DNA from: Rhodospirillales bacterium
Lineage (GTDB): Bacteria > Pseudomonadota > Alphaproteobacteria > Rhodospirillales > Shumkoniaceae
Assembly: GCA_014859895.1 (NCBI GenBank)
Contig: JACZKS010000157.1
Coordinates: forward strand, 1 to 64,000
DNA: 64,000 nt
Direction of reading: 5' to 3'
Shown here: piece after piece, positions 50,201 through 59,220 of the stretch
How positions within the stretch are numbered: the stretch's first letter is position 1
Layout of the letters: the number at the start of each line of letters is the position of its first letter
Notes under the pieces: generated by a model
The model's input: the letters and a program-made list of their open reading frames with translations, nothing else
The model's database searches: none
Told to the model about the DNA's origin: nothing
Position numbers and translations under genes: made by a program

Positions 50201-50653
50201 CCCCGCCTCCCCGCCCCCGAAGCCGGGCAGCGGCGTGCTGGTCGAGCCATCGTTCTCGGCTCGGACGGATACGAATTCCCAGTTCACCCGCCCGTCGGCC
50301 AGACGTTCCAGTTCGATGATGGGGTCGACCAGCTTGACGGTTTCCACCTGGATGTTGCCGCCCAACAGGGGGCCCAGCGCAACCCGCACTTCCACCGATT
50401 TGAGGCGAACCATCTCGGCGGCGCTGGCCCCTTTTAAATTGGCCATGCGGACATTGTTGGCGATCACGGCCGGCGCCGGCAGAATAGCGATGTGAATGTC
50501 GCCGCCAATGACGACGTCGCGCCCGGTCAAGCCCCTAAGGTGCGCCTGGATGGTTCCCTTGTAATCGTTCCAGTCGACGACCCCAGGCAGCACGACGACC
50601 GCAATCGCCAGGATCGCCACCAGACCGAGAACGATGCCAAGGAGTTTTTTCAC
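47267..50653 (-). CDS. AsmA-family protein
   Basis: The 1128-residue protein has one N-terminal membrane helix (LLGIVLGLVAILAIAVVVLPGVV) followed by the AsmA start VDWNDYKGTIQAHLRGLTGRDVVIGG. A very long beta-rich periplasmic region follows and ends with the AsmA C-terminal block (LRIEGDIDQPNVVLDVAKLPG). AsmA-like proteins of this VPS13-related bridge type are thought to move or organise lipids between membranes. The start is GTG 50653 (GTGAAAAAACTCC) with GGTGGGA upstream. It appears complete. Confidence 0.9.
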   Translation of the reverse strand: MKKLLGIVLGLVAILAIAVVVLPGVVDWNDYKGTIQAHLRGLTGRDVVIGGDIHIAILPAPAVIANNVRMANLKGASAAEMVRLKSVEVRVALGPLLGGNIQVETVKLVDPIIELERLADGRVNWEFVSVRAENDGSTSTPLPGFGGGEAGGGTAIRLDGFHIENGTIIYRDARSGTVERIEHVDAKLSAESLTGPFDSVGRLDFRGIPLGYEVAVGRVINEQTVPLNMAIIAELGDARVDISGAIVELAEAPKFKGKVVANGKMLSGFLAAVGGGTPEAFFAQAFGASGDVTVSTRDLSVKRLAVSMGALRAEGELTANLAASPISFATRLTVPKVDLDALLAAPEPKPPASPAGDPDAAPDMAAGKVAKPDAVPPAKPAFVLPQNINGTVELTADTISYRGNIISDARATADLHGGEVTLSQFTAQLPGGSDLFMTGFLTAQDGAPKFDGTLDAKVSDLRRIVAWLGGEITGVASDRLRKATVKGRIVADPQQVQGLNLDMVVDSSRITGGITLALRQRPSFGASFAVDRLNLDGYLPSNGASSAAAAAPQPKPATGSQAAQPQPSLALPDFLNRFDANLKLQVDRLTYRQVPVSGLVFDGTLFGGKLELRKIAVDDLAGASASLSGTLSGLNLVPSLKNGHFEARGIDVDRFSRLLETPAPVSTRDLGVVEMTGDIEGSLLRPQVDLLAKTPEAAIEIKGRLSVLPVESLFAGDVKVRHGDFARLLRLFGVDYRPAGRPGEVGLSATVKADTRQIALSQLDGNIGPATLAGTLNVDLAGPRPRLTGDLKAGRVVIDPFLPAPRSASLVPQVIPAAWVPTKVPSGEAPRLWQVAARNGPWSTAPLDLAVLDAFDADLKVAGEAIVYDGITVRDIAADTTVTEGVLRIPSLTGILFGGALKGDITVKAGPEPVLDGTLSLAGGDFGTAQQELEGKRQATGDIAFNTAVSSSGASVAALVSGLKGDGSFEVKKAALTGEAGKPRGPIAALLTGLNELGGLVVGGDQRPEGLADISASFKIDRGIARSEDLRFVSSVGDGKGKGTVDLPKWTMKIEGDIQLSQNVFAKLFSGTTGVGVGLPLRIEGDIDQPNVVLDVAKLPGKALSIPGAILQNSAPSKILRKLIPGAD

Positions 50654-50785
50654 CCGCGCAGTCCCACCGCCAACAATTAAAGGAACTGACCGCACCCCCA
50701 CCCGATCGGCCAGATCAACTCCTCGAATAGTAGAGAGTTCCTCCCCTCCGGGCAAACCGAACCGCGCGGACTCGACGGCCCTTTC

Positions 50786-52174
50786 TCAGATCCGCACGAT
50801 CTTGCCGGGGTTCATGATATTGGCGGGATCGAGCGCCATTTTCACCATCCGCATGACGCTGACCGCTTCGCCGTGTTCGTGCACCAGGAAGTCCATCTTG
50901 CCGTGGCCGACGCCGTGCTCGCCGGTACAGGTTCCGTCCATGGCCAGCGCGCGCATGACCAGGCGGTCGCTCAGCCGCTTGGCCTCTGCCATGTCCTTGG
51001 GATCGTCGGGATCGACCAGCATGATCAGATGGAAATTGCCGTCCCCGACATGGCCGACGATGGGGGCCAGGAGGAAGCTGGCCTCTATATCCTTCTTGGT
51101 CTCGAGAATGCATTCGGCCAGCCGGGAAATCGGTACGCAGACGTCGGTGGTGACGCCCCGGCATCCCGGCCGCAGGGCCAATGCCGCGTAAAACGCCTCG
51201 TGGCGGGCCCGCCACAGGCGGCTACGCTCCTCCGGCAGAACCGACCATTGGAAATCGGCCCCGCCGAAATCGGCGGCAATCTGCTGAACCGCCCCGGTCT
51301 GCTCGGCCACCCCGGCCTCGCTGCCATGGAATTCGAGAAAGAGCGTAGGCTGGACGGGGTAGTCCAGCTTGGAGTGGCGATTGACGGCATCCATCTGCAC
51401 CTCGTCCAGAAGCTCGATGCGCGCCACCGGTATTCCCGACTGAATGGTCAGGATGACCGCCCCCACCGCCGATTCCAGATCGGGGAAGGAAACGACGGCG
51501 GCGGCGGTCGCCTCGGGGATGCCGAACAGGCGCAGCGTGATCTCGGTGATCACGCCCAGCGTTCCTTCGGAACCGACGAACAGATGCGTGAGGTCGTACC
51601 CGGCCGACGATTTGCGGGCCCGCCGGCTGGTGCGAATGACCCGCCCGTCGGCCAGAACCACGGTCATGCCGAGCACGCAGTCCGCCATGGTGCCATAACG
51701 CACCGCGTTGGTTCCCGATGCGCGCGTCGCTGTCATGCCGCCCAGGGAAGCGTCCGCCCCCGGATCGACCGGAAAGAACAGCCCGGTGTCGCGCAGGTGG
51801 GCATTCAACTGGTTGCGGGTGACGCCGGCCTGCACCGTCACGTCCATGTCCTCGGCATTGACGGCAAGGATATCCTTCATGTTGCTGGTGTCGATGGTGA
51901 CGCCGCCGTGCAGCGCCGCGATGTGACCCTCCAGCGCGGTGCCGGTACCGAAAGGAATGACCGGCACACGGCGTGCCGCACAGGCCCTGACGATGGCCGC
52001 CACCTCGTCGGTCGATCGCGGAAAAGCGACCGCGTCCGGGGCATGGCAAGGGTGATAGGATTCATCGCGGCCGTGCTGCTCGCGGACAGCCATCACCGTG
52101 GAGAACCGCTCGCCCAGAATTTCCCGAAGCTCCGCGACCAAGCCCTGATCGGCCCGCGCCGGCTGCGCCGCCAT
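50786..52174 (-). CDS. FAD-linked D-lactate dehydrogenase-like oxidoreductase
   Basis: The 462-residue protein has an N-terminal FAD-binding domain (about 40-220) with VIPFGTGTALEGH, PGADASLGGMTATRASGTNAVRYG and LFVGSEGTLGVIT. The C-terminal domain carries the conserved GHVGDGNFH and CTGEHGVGHGK catalytic blocks. This matches the D-lactate dehydrogenase (cytochrome, LDHD/Dld) group; glycolate or D-2-hydroxy acids are alternatives. ATG 52174, with GGAGG six bases upstream, is preferred to 52189. Confidence 0.88.
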   Translation of the reverse strand: MAAQPARADQGLVAELREILGERFSTVMAVREQHGRDESYHPCHAPDAVAFPRSTDEVAAIVRACAARRVPVIPFGTGTALEGHIAALHGGVTIDTSNMKDILAVNAEDMDVTVQAGVTRNQLNAHLRDTGLFFPVDPGADASLGGMTATRASGTNAVRYGTMADCVLGMTVVLADGRVIRTSRRARKSSAGYDLTHLFVGSEGTLGVITEITLRLFGIPEATAAAVVSFPDLESAVGAVILTIQSGIPVARIELLDEVQMDAVNRHSKLDYPVQPTLFLEFHGSEAGVAEQTGAVQQIAADFGGADFQWSVLPEERSRLWRARHEAFYAALALRPGCRGVTTDVCVPISRLAECILETKKDIEASFLLAPIVGHVGDGNFHLIMLVDPDDPKDMAEAKRLSDRLVMRALAMDGTCTGEHGVGHGKMDFLVHEHGEAVSVMRMVKMALDPANIMNPGKIVRI

Positions 52175-52268
52175 CTCCTGCCTCCCCATCCAAATTGCCT
52201 GGGCGGCACCCTACGCGACGCATTCCGACGCTTCAAGCGGCCTATCGCCGCCGGCAAAACTCTCGGCG

Positions 52269-52874
52269 TCAGATGGGCAAGCCTGCCGTTTTTTGGCGCA
52301 CGGCCTCGACGTAAGCCCGGGCTCCCGGCAATCGAGGATGGATGCGAAGCGCGGCCTCGAAGGCGCGCAGCGCCGGCCGTTCCTTGCCGAGCGCGTCATA
52401 AATCAGCCCGAGGCCAGACAGCGCCCCAAAGTGGCGCGGCTCCAGGGCCAACGTGCGCTGGATATCGGCGACCGAAGCCGCAAAGTTGCCCATCATGTAG
52501 TGAACGGTCGCCCTTTTGTTCCAGGCTTCCGCGAAATCCGGACGGCGGGTCACCAGCTTGTCGAAGACGGCCAGGGCCGATCCCGGATCTCCCGCCTCAA
52601 TCGCCGCGCTCCCCAACTGCATCAGGCTGTCGGCCTCGGCATCGCCGGAATGCATCCAGGCGACCCAGATGGCGCCCTCGACGTTTTGGGCCTCGGCAGC
52701 CGTCTTCGCCTTTTTCAGGAGATCGAACAGAGCGTCCAGGCTGCCGTCGCGGGCCTGCGCCGCCGGAATGCCGAACGGAGCCGCCAGCACCAGAACGGCT
52801 ACTACCAGGGTACGCAAGCCACGCATGAAATGACACATGGGCACCGTCGCCCGCCTTGCCAAGGGAGACATCAT
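52269..52874 (-). CDS. Exported TPR-repeat protein
   Basis: The 201-residue protein starts with a hydrophobic signal (LRTLVVAVLVLAAPFG, then AAQA as a cleavage-like site). It contains three to four tetratricopeptide units from about residue 65, including AEAWNKRATVHYMMGNFAAS and FGALSGLGLIYDALGK. It probably acts as a periplasmic scaffold; the partner is unknown. ATG 52874 with GGGG seven bases upstream is used, but ATGs at 52871, 52838 and 52826 are in frame. Confidence 0.82.
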   Translation of the reverse strand: MMSPLARRATVPMCHFMRGLRTLVVAVLVLAAPFGIPAAQARDGSLDALFDLLKKAKTAAEAQNVEGAIWVAWMHSGDAEADSLMQLGSAAIEAGDPGSALAVFDKLVTRRPDFAEAWNKRATVHYMMGNFAASVADIQRTLALEPRHFGALSGLGLIYDALGKERPALRAFEAALRIHPRLPGARAYVEAVRQKTAGLPI

Positions 52875-52993
52875 CGCGAACCCCCAGTGGAAGTTTCGGT
52901 CAAGGAAACCGGAACCGTCGATATCGATGTTTGTTCCGGCACCGGCCGCGGATGTAGACTCCGGCGGCACCGCCAACCGGCAAGGAGCACACG

Positions 52994-53668
52994 ATGCGTA
53001 TCGAGCCCGTCTTCCTGTTCGATCTCGACGGCACCCTCGTGGACAGCGTCTATCAGCACGTCTTGGCCTGGAAGGAGGCCCTGGATGCCGAGGGCATCGA
53101 GCTTTCGGTGTGGCGCATCCATCGCAAGATCGGCATGAGCGGCGGGTTGTTCACCAACCAGCTGCTGCGCGAGACCGGCATGGAAATCAGCGTGGAGCGG
53201 GTCGAGCGATTGCGCCAACTGCACGCCGCCGCCTATCGTAAGCAGGCGGCCAGCGTGCGGCCCCTTCCCGGCGCCCGCGAACTGCTGGCGTGGCTGACCG
53301 ACGCCTCCATCCCGTGGGCGATCGCCACCAGCGGGCGCATGGAAACGGCGGCGGTAAACCTGGCCGCGCTGGGCATCGACGCCAACCGCACCCCCGTCGT
53401 TACCCGCGACCAGGTGAAGTACGCCAAACCCGATCCGGATCTTTTCGTCGCCGCCGCCGAACGGCTGGGGGTCCCGATCGGCACCGCCGTGGTGGTCGGC
53501 GACAGCATCTGGGACATGCTGGCGGCGGCACGCTGCAAGGCGCTGGGGGTAGGCCTGCTGAGCGGCGGTTACGGCCCCGACGAATTGAAACAGTCTGGCG
53601 CCTTCCGCGTTTATGAGGACCCTGCCGATATGCTGCGCCACATTGACGAGGTCGGCGGCCGACGCTAG
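52994..53668 (+). CDS. HAD-family phosphatase
   Basis: The 224-residue protein has all HAD motifs: DLDGTLVDS (motif I, nucleophile Asp), IATSG (motif II), the lysine in KYAKPDPDLF (motif III), and VVGDSIWDM (motif IV). A helical cap of the beta-phosphoglucomutase/phosphoglycolate type lies at about 20-90. The substrate is unknown. It stands alone, convergent with msrAB. Confidence 0.9.
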   Translation: MRIEPVFLFDLDGTLVDSVYQHVLAWKEALDAEGIELSVWRIHRKIGMSGGLFTNQLLRETGMEISVERVERLRQLHAAAYRKQAASVRPLPGARELLAWLTDASIPWAIATSGRMETAAVNLAALGIDANRTPVVTRDQVKYAKPDPDLFVAAAERLGVPIGTAVVVGDSIWDMLAAARCKALGVGLLSGGYGPDELKQSGAFRVYEDPADMLRHIDEVGGRR

Positions 53669-53678
53669 CGCGTCCCCG

Positions 53679-54803
53679 TCACTTCGTGCTTTCGCTGACT
53701 TGGTTCTCGAAGCGGTCGGCGTACCGGCCGTATCCCTCCTGCGCCAACTGTTCGGCCGGAACGAAGCGCAGCGCCGCCGAGTTCATGCAGTAGCGCAGCC
53801 CCGTCGGTTTCGGGCCGTCGTTGAAAACGTGGCCGAGATGGGAATCGCCGATGCGGCTGCGCACCTCGGTGCGCCGTCCGAACAGCGAGATGTCGGCCTT
53901 CTCGATCACCGCGCCGGCCTCGATGGGCTTGGTAAAGCTCGGCCAGCCCGTGCCGGAGTCGTACTTGTCGGCCGAGGAAAACAGCGGCTCGCCGGTCACT
54001 ACGTCGACATAGATGCCGAGGCGCTTTTCGTTCCAGTAGGCATTGTTGAAGGCCGGCTCGGTGCCGTCCTCCTGGGTGATGCGGTATTGCTGGGTCGTGA
54101 GAGTCCTCTTAATCTCGGCGTTCGACGGGCGGACGTAAGCGGCGCCGGCCGGTCGGTAATTGGAATAGTCCACCTTCAGATCTTCGCCCCAGGCCTTTTC
54201 GACAAACTGGTAGCGGCCGGAGTTGAAGGTGTAGACCTGATAGCGGATCGGGTTCTTCTTGTAGTAGTCCTGGTGATAGCCCTCGGCCACATAGAACCTC
54301 TCCAGGGGCACGATCTCGACCTTGATCGGCGCCTCGAAGCGGCCGGACTTAGCCAGTTCGTCGCGGCTTTTCTCGGCCGCCGCCTTCTGCTCGGCGTCAT
54401 GATAAAAGATGCCTGGGCGATACTGGTTGCCCCGGTCGACGAACTGTCCGTCGCCGTCGGTGGGATCCATCATGCGCCAGAAACCCTGCAGCAGACCGTC
54501 ATAGGTGATCACCGCCGGGTCGTAGTGAACCTGGACCGCTTCGGTATGGCCGGTGCCGCCGGCCGAAACCTGTTCGTAGGAGGGATTTTCGACCTTGCCG
54601 CCGGTATAGCCGGACACCGCATCACGCACACCCGGCAGCTTCTCGAACCCCTGTTCGACGCACCAGAAACAGCCGCCGGCAAAAGTGGCGATGGCTTCGC
54701 CCGCCTTTTCACCTACTGACATGTCGGCGGCGGCCGGGATTGCGCCCGCGCCCAGGAAGGACAGAAGGACGGCGGAAATCTCCCGCTTTCCGATGGAAAA
54801 CAT
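53679..54803 (-). CDS. msrAB: Exported MsrA-MsrB methionine sulfoxide reductase fusion
   Basis: The 374-residue protein repairs both epimers of methionine sulfoxide. An N-terminal signal-like segment ([16 protein letters not shown]) points to the periplasm. The MsrA domain follows with GCFWC (Cys45, Cys48). The C-terminal MsrB domain (about 230-350) has [10 protein letters not shown] and the catalytic Cys in LRYCMN (about residue 339). The two CxxC zinc pairs of many MsrBs are absent, a known variant. AAAGG precedes the ATG. Its thioredoxin-like reductant is not encoded nearby. Confidence 0.93.
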   Translation of the reverse strand: MFSIGKREISAVLLSFLGAGAIPAAADMSVGEKAGEAIATFAGGCFWCVEQGFEKLPGVRDAVSGYTGGKVENPSYEQVSAGGTGHTEAVQVHYDPAVITYDGLLQGFWRMMDPTDGDGQFVDRGNQYRPGIFYHDAEQKAAAEKSRDELAKSGRFEAPIKVEIVPLERFYVAEGYHQDYYKKNPIRYQVYTFNSGRYQFVEKAWGEDLKVDYSNYRPAGAAYVRPSNAEIKRTLTTQQYRITQEDGTEPAFNNAYWNEKRLGIYVDVVTGEPLFSSADKYDSGTGWPSFTKPIEAGAVIEKADISLFGRRTEVRSRIGDSHLGHVFNDGPKPTGLRYCMNSAALRFVPAEQLAQEGYGRYADRFENQVSESTK

Positions 54804-54979
54804 GGCGTCACCTTTCTTTGTCGTGAAGCGGATCGACTGTGCCCATGAATATGGGGCGCCCAGATGAAGGATCGACGCCCCGCGCGGTCACGATTGCGTT
54901 AGCCGGCCGTGTGCGGGCCGGGAAAGGTAGACGCCACCTTGTGTAGGCGGCTTTGCGCTGAAGCCGAACTGCTTTCGGT

Positions 54980-56149
54980 TTATGGCATCCTGGTGATGCA
55001 GAACTGTTCGTCGTGCCCCAGAACCTCGGCCTTGGACATCTTGCCCGAGGCCACCGCCAGGATCTCCCGATAGATCTCCTCGCCCACCTCCTGGAGCGTG
55101 TTCTTGCCCAGGATCACCGTGCCGGCGTTGATGTCGATGTTCTCCTTCATCCGCTCGAAGGTTCGGGGATTGCCGGTGATCTTGATCACCGGCACGCCGG
55201 GGAACCCGGACGGCGTCCCCCGGCCGGTCGGGAAACAGACGATCTGCGCGCCAGCGGCGGCGAGCCCCGTCGTCACCTCGCCGTCATGGCCCGGCCCGTC
55301 CAGCAGAAGCAGTCCCTTCTTGGTCGGCGCGTCGCCATAGGCGAAAACCTCGACGAACTTGGCGTTGCCCGACTTTTTCATGCTGCCCAGGGACTTTTCC
55401 ACCACACTTGACAGGCCGCCGTCGTAGTTGCCCGTCGAGATAAGGTTCTTGCGCCGGCTGTTGTGCGAAGTCTGGATCTGCCGCTTCAGGCGTTCCTCCA
55501 TGGCGCCGATCACCCGCAGGATATCGGCAGCAACCTTCTCGTCCACCGCCCGCCTGGCGAGGATGTGCTCGGTGCCAAGAAGCTCGGTCAGTTCGCTCAA
55601 GACAGATGACCCGCCTTGGCCCACCAGCTTGTCGGAAGCCAGCCCGAGGGCGGGATTGGCCACCAGCCCGGACGTCGTATCCGAGCCGCCGCAGTTGAGC
55701 CCGATCATCAGTTCGCTGACGGGGATCTCTTCCCGCCTTTCCATCGAGGCCTTCTGCTGCATCTGGCGAGCCATTCGGGTGCCGATCTCGATGGCTTTGA
55801 TTGAATCCCCGGCGTCCTGGATGACCACCATCTCGAGCATCTTGCCGGTGGGGGCGATACCATCGAACAACTCCTTGGGCGTGAAGCGTTCACAGCCGAG
55901 CCCGGCCACCACCACGCCGGCGAAATTGGGATTGCGGCCGATGCCGATCAGGGTACGCGCCGTCACATCGAGGTCGTCCCCAACCTGGCTGCAGCCCACG
56001 GGGTGGCTGAAATGGACGGTACCGGGAACATTCTGGGAAATGCGCTGGGCGACCTTGGCCGCACAGAAGACCGAGGGGATGATGGCGATCAAGTTGCGCA
56101 CGCCGACCGCCCCGTTCTCCCGCCGAAAGCCTAGAAACGTATCGCCCAT
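54980..56149 (-). CDS. UxaA-family lyase, large subunit
   Basis: The 389-residue protein matches the large domain of altronate/galactarate-type dehydratases: FRRENGAVGVRNLIAIIPS, HPVGCSQVGDD, VVVAGLGCERF, GLNCGGSDTTSG with metal-site cysteines, and FPTGRGTPSGFPGVPVIKITGN. The small SAF subunit is the separate gene just upstream, overlapping as TGATG. Altronate dehydratase, sulfolactate sulfo-lyase (SuyB) and related acid lyases share this layout, so the substrate cannot be fixed. glcF and glcE upstream suggest hydroxy-acid use. Confidence 0.85.
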   Translation of the reverse strand: MGDTFLGFRRENGAVGVRNLIAIIPSVFCAAKVAQRISQNVPGTVHFSHPVGCSQVGDDLDVTARTLIGIGRNPNFAGVVVAGLGCERFTPKELFDGIAPTGKMLEMVVIQDAGDSIKAIEIGTRMARQMQQKASMERREEIPVSELMIGLNCGGSDTTSGLVANPALGLASDKLVGQGGSSVLSELTELLGTEHILARRAVDEKVAADILRVIGAMEERLKRQIQTSHNSRRKNLISTGNYDGGLSSVVEKSLGSMKKSGNAKFVEVFAYGDAPTKKGLLLLDGPGHDGEVTTGLAAAGAQIVCFPTGRGTPSGFPGVPVIKITGNPRTFERMKENIDINAGTVILGKNTLQEVGEEIYREILAVASGKMSKAEVLGHDEQFCITRMP

Positions 56150-56463
56150 CACTTCATTCCCTTGTCGCAGTACATGTTGTGCACGTGAATCCAGCCGCCC
56201 TTCACCAAAGGCTCCTTCATGCGGCCAATCTCCTCGCCGTACTTGAAGACGCCCTGGTCCTTCTTGAGGTCGGCGAGGGCAAATTTGTGCCCGAAGGAAA
56301 TGTCCTCGGTGACCACCACCTCGTACTTCTTCCCACTGTCCTCGACCACGAGGCAGCTGTCGCCGGCGGCAAGATCCGTCAATGCGACGGCCACGTTATC
56401 CTTGGGGTCGAGGACAAGCGCATTCTTGCCTCCCGCCAGGTCGGCAAATTCATGTTCGATCAT
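56149..56463 (-). CDS. UxaA-family lyase, SAF-domain small subunit
   Basis: The 104-residue protein is a SAF domain: ALVLDPKDNVAVALTDL at the start, GHKFALADLKKDQGVFKYGEEIG and the end HVHNM. In one-piece UxaA proteins this domain is fused ahead of the large domain; here it is its own gene, as in SuyA-type enzymes. AAGGA lies seven bases before ATG 56463. Its stop overlaps the large-subunit ATG by one base. Confidence 0.87.
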   Translation of the reverse strand: MIEHEFADLAGGKNALVLDPKDNVAVALTDLAAGDSCLVVEDSGKKYEVVVTEDISFGHKFALADLKKDQGVFKYGEEIGRMKEPLVKGGWIHVHNMYCDKGMK

Positions 56464-56528
56464 CGGACGTTCCTTGACTGGCGAAAACAGGGCCCGGGGG
56501 CCCAAACATTCGTATTCATTCTTGGCCG

Positions 56529-57818
56529 CTAACGCCTCAGGGGCTTGGGCTCGGGGCCACCGGTCGCCCAGTCCAAGAGCTCGGCGGTATGGACCACCGG
56601 CAGGTCGGTGCCGCTGCTGATCTGCACCATGCAGCCAAGGTTGCCGGCCGCCACCATGTCGGCGCCCAGGGCCTCGATGTTGGCCGCCTTGCGGTCGCGC
56701 AACTGGGTCGCCAGTTCCGGCTGCAACAGGTTGTAGGTACCGGCCGAGCCGCAGCACAGGTGGCTTTCAGCGGCCTCGCGAATCTCGAATCCGGCGTCCT
56801 TCAGAAGCTGCTTGGGAGCTTCCCTCACCTGCTGGCCGTGCTGCAGCGAGCAGGCCGCGTGATAGGCCACCACCGGCCGCCGGGCGGCGGGCTTGACCTT
56901 GAGCGCGATGCCGGCCATCAGCTCGGTGATGTCCTTGGTCATGGCGCCAATCCGGGCCGCCGCGTGGGCGAGATCCGGGTCGTCGCGCAGCATGTGGCCA
57001 TAGTCCTTGACCGTGGTGCCGCAGCCTGAGGTGTTGATGACGATGGCATCAAGGCCGTTTTCCTCCAACTCCCGCGTCCACGCGCGGACGTTGGCCCGAG
57101 CCTTGGTCTTGGCCTCTTCCTCGCGGCCCATGTGATGAACCAGCGCCCCGCAGCAGCCCGAGCCGGCGGCGATGACCACTTCGCAGCCGTGGCGGGTCAG
57201 AAGGCGGATGGTCGCTTCGTTGATGTCGGGGCGCAGCACCGGCTGGGCGCAGCCGTTGAGCAAAGCGACCCGCATGCGGCGCGGCCCCTCGGCGGGGAAG
57301 ACCTGTGGCTTATCCACGGCCGAGGCCCTGGGGATGACCTTGGGCGCCATGCCGACCATGCCCTTGAGGCGGCCGGGCAGCAGCCCCTTGAAGGGCCTGG
57401 CCAGCCAGGCGCCATAGAGCGACAGGCGGAACAGCCGCGGATTGGGCAGCACGAGGGCAAGGATTTCCCTGAGCAAGCGGTCGGCCAGCGGCCGCTTGTA
57501 CGTCTGCTCGATGCGGGCCCGTCCCTCGTCGACCAGGTGCATGTAATGGACGCCCGATGGGCAGGTGGTCATGCATGACAGGCAGGTCAGGCAGCGGTCG
57601 ATATGCTTGACCACGGTGACCGAAGCCGGCTTGCCCTTCTCCAGCATATCCTTCAGCAGGTAGATGCGGCCGCGCGGGCTGTCGCGCTCGTCGCCCAGCA
57701 GCACGTAGGTCGGGCAGGTCGCCGTGCAGAAGCCGCAGTGCACGCAGCTGCGGAAGATGTCGTTGGCTTCCTTGATGCGTGGATCGGCAAGCTGAGCCAG
57801 GGAGAATTCGGTTTTCAT
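56529..57818 (-). CDS. glcF: Glycolate oxidase iron-sulfur subunit
   Basis: The 429-residue protein takes electrons from the flavin subunits of glycolate oxidase. Two [4Fe-4S] motifs are near the N-terminus: C25-C28-C31-C35 and C76-C79-C82-C86. Two CCG domains follow, with SGCCGALVHHMG and HLCCGSAGTYNLLQ. ATG 57818 lies 11 bases after glcE; the much longer open frame upstream is an overlap with glcE. The glcD gene is not adjacent. Confidence 0.93.
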   Translation of the reverse strand: MKTEFSLAQLADPRIKEANDIFRSCVHCGFCTATCPTYVLLGDERDSPRGRIYLLKDMLEKGKPASVTVVKHIDRCLTCLSCMTTCPSGVHYMHLVDEGRARIEQTYKRPLADRLLREILALVLPNPRLFRLSLYGAWLARPFKGLLPGRLKGMVGMAPKVIPRASAVDKPQVFPAEGPRRMRVALLNGCAQPVLRPDINEATIRLLTRHGCEVVIAAGSGCCGALVHHMGREEEAKTKARANVRAWTRELEENGLDAIVINTSGCGTTVKDYGHMLRDDPDLAHAAARIGAMTKDITELMAGIALKVKPAARRPVVAYHAACSLQHGQQVREAPKQLLKDAGFEIREAAESHLCCGSAGTYNLLQPELATQLRDRKAANIEALGADMVAAGNLGCMVQISSGTDLPVVHTAELLDWATGGPEPKPLRR

Positions 57819-57829
57819 CGCCTCTTGCC

Positions 57830-59044
57830 TCAGACGCCGGCGTACATGCGGCCGGGGTTGAGTACGCGTTCCGGATCGAAGCTTTGCTTGACCCTGGCCG
57901 TCAAGTCGGCCAGCGGCCCCGGTTGCGGCTGGAAGACCGGCACGATGCGGCGGACTTCGGCAGCCGCCCTGACAAGGGTGGCATGACCGTCGATGCCGGC
58001 GAGCGCGCCGCGTACCGCCGCATGTGCCGCGTCCGGCCTTGGCGGCAGGGCCAGCCATACCAGGCCGCCACCCCAATCGAGATAGGCGCGGCCCGGACAG
58101 GTGGCGAGGATTTTCTCGACCACCGCAGCGCCTTGGAACGGCGGCACCGAAAGGCGCCAGACCTGGGCGTCCCCGCCCGCGAAGAAGCGGACGTCGCGGA
58201 TTTCCCGCCACAGCGCCTCGGAGTCGGCGGCACCTAGGTCGCCGATGGTGCCGAATTCGCCCAGCAGGTCGATGAGCGCCCGGCAGCGGTAATCGACCGA
58301 CGGCCCGAACCCCTCGATCCTGAGTGCCGTCACCCCGCGACCGGCCCCGGCGACGGTCGCCACCGTCGAAAGGGAAGCGACGTCGGCCGGCAGATAAGCG
58401 ACACCCGACACATCGTTGGGGCTCTGCAGGGCCAAAGTCATCGCCCGTACTGCCGCCTGCGGGTCGGCACCGAGGAGGAGAACGGTGCGCACCGTCTCGG
58501 CCGCCGGCAGCACCTTGAAGGTCACCTCGGTCAGCACGGCGAGCGTGCCGAACGAGCCGCACATCAGCTTGCTCAGGTCGAAGCCGGTGACGTTCTTGAA
58601 CATGCGCCCGCCCGACTTGAACGGTTCGCCGCGTCCGCTCACCGCCTGAAAGCCGAGCACGTGGTCGCGCGTCGCGCCCGCCCTGATGCGGCGCGGGCCT
58701 GCCAGGTTGCAGGCGACGGCACCGCCGATGGTGCCGCCGGAGGTCGCGAACAGCGGGCCGAAATCGGCCGGTTCGAACAGCAGTTGCTGACGGTTCGGTG
58801 CCAGGGCCGCTTCGATGTCGGCCATCGGCGTTCCCGGCCGGGCGCTCATCACCAGTTCATTGGGTTCGTAATCGATAATACCGGCCAGGCCGGAGAGGTC
58901 GAGCGCGTGCGCCGTCTCGACGGGGCGACCATACGCCCGTTTGCTGCCGCCGCCGAGAATTTCGAGCGGCGTCTTGCCGGCGATCGCCCAGCGGAGCGTT
59001 TCCTCGATCTCACCGGGCGTGCGGGGCTTGAAGGTCTCGGTCAT
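57830..59044 (-). CDS. glcE: Glycolate oxidase FAD-binding subunit
   Basis: GlcE carries the second flavin of glycolate oxidase. The 404-residue protein has a PCMH-type FAD domain (about 1-175) with LEILGGGSKRAYGR, LFEPADFGPLF, TIGGAVACNLAGPRRIRAGATRDHVLG and FKNVTGFDLSKLMCGSFGTLAVLTEVTFKV. A smaller C-terminal domain ends VLNPGRMYAG. It heads the glcE-glcF pair and then the UxaA genes. GlcD must be supplied from elsewhere, or the pair works with another flavoprotein. Confidence 0.93.
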   Translation of the reverse strand: MTETFKPRTPGEIEETLRWAIAGKTPLEILGGGSKRAYGRPVETAHALDLSGLAGIIDYEPNELVMSARPGTPMADIEAALAPNRQQLLFEPADFGPLFATSGGTIGGAVACNLAGPRRIRAGATRDHVLGFQAVSGRGEPFKSGGRMFKNVTGFDLSKLMCGSFGTLAVLTEVTFKVLPAAETVRTVLLLGADPQAAVRAMTLALQSPNDVSGVAYLPADVASLSTVATVAGAGRGVTALRIEGFGPSVDYRCRALIDLLGEFGTIGDLGAADSEALWREIRDVRFFAGGDAQVWRLSVPPFQGAAVVEKILATCPGRAYLDWGGGLVWLALPPRPDAAHAAVRGALAGIDGHATLVRAAAEVRRIVPVFQPQPGPLADLTARVKQSFDPERVLNPGRMYAGV

Positions 59045-59157
59045 GGATGCGTCCTGATCCGGCCGTGCGGAAACGCGGGAGGTGGGCGCCCCGTCGGCCT
59101 TGTCGTTCTCTGTTGGCGAACCGCAGTGTAGGCGATCCGGGCGATCCCGGAAAAGGA

Positions 59158-59182
59158 AAACCGCGCTCTATCGGCGCGGTTT
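59158..59182 (-). terminator. Terminator downstream of rpmJ
   Basis: A perfect 9-bp stem (AAACCGCGC with its complement) and a 7-base loop lie 38 bases past the rpmJ stop. On the minus strand it continues GGTTTTCC. Confidence 0.65.
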
Positions 59183-59220
59183 CAACCTTCGGCCCCTACG
59201 GACCGGAACGATCGGACGGC

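Noticed and set aside
56529..58562. 677-codon reading of glcF with a long N-terminal extension
   Set aside because: The first 248 residues overlap glcE in another frame and are Arg/Gly-rich; the Fe-S domain starts properly at 57818.
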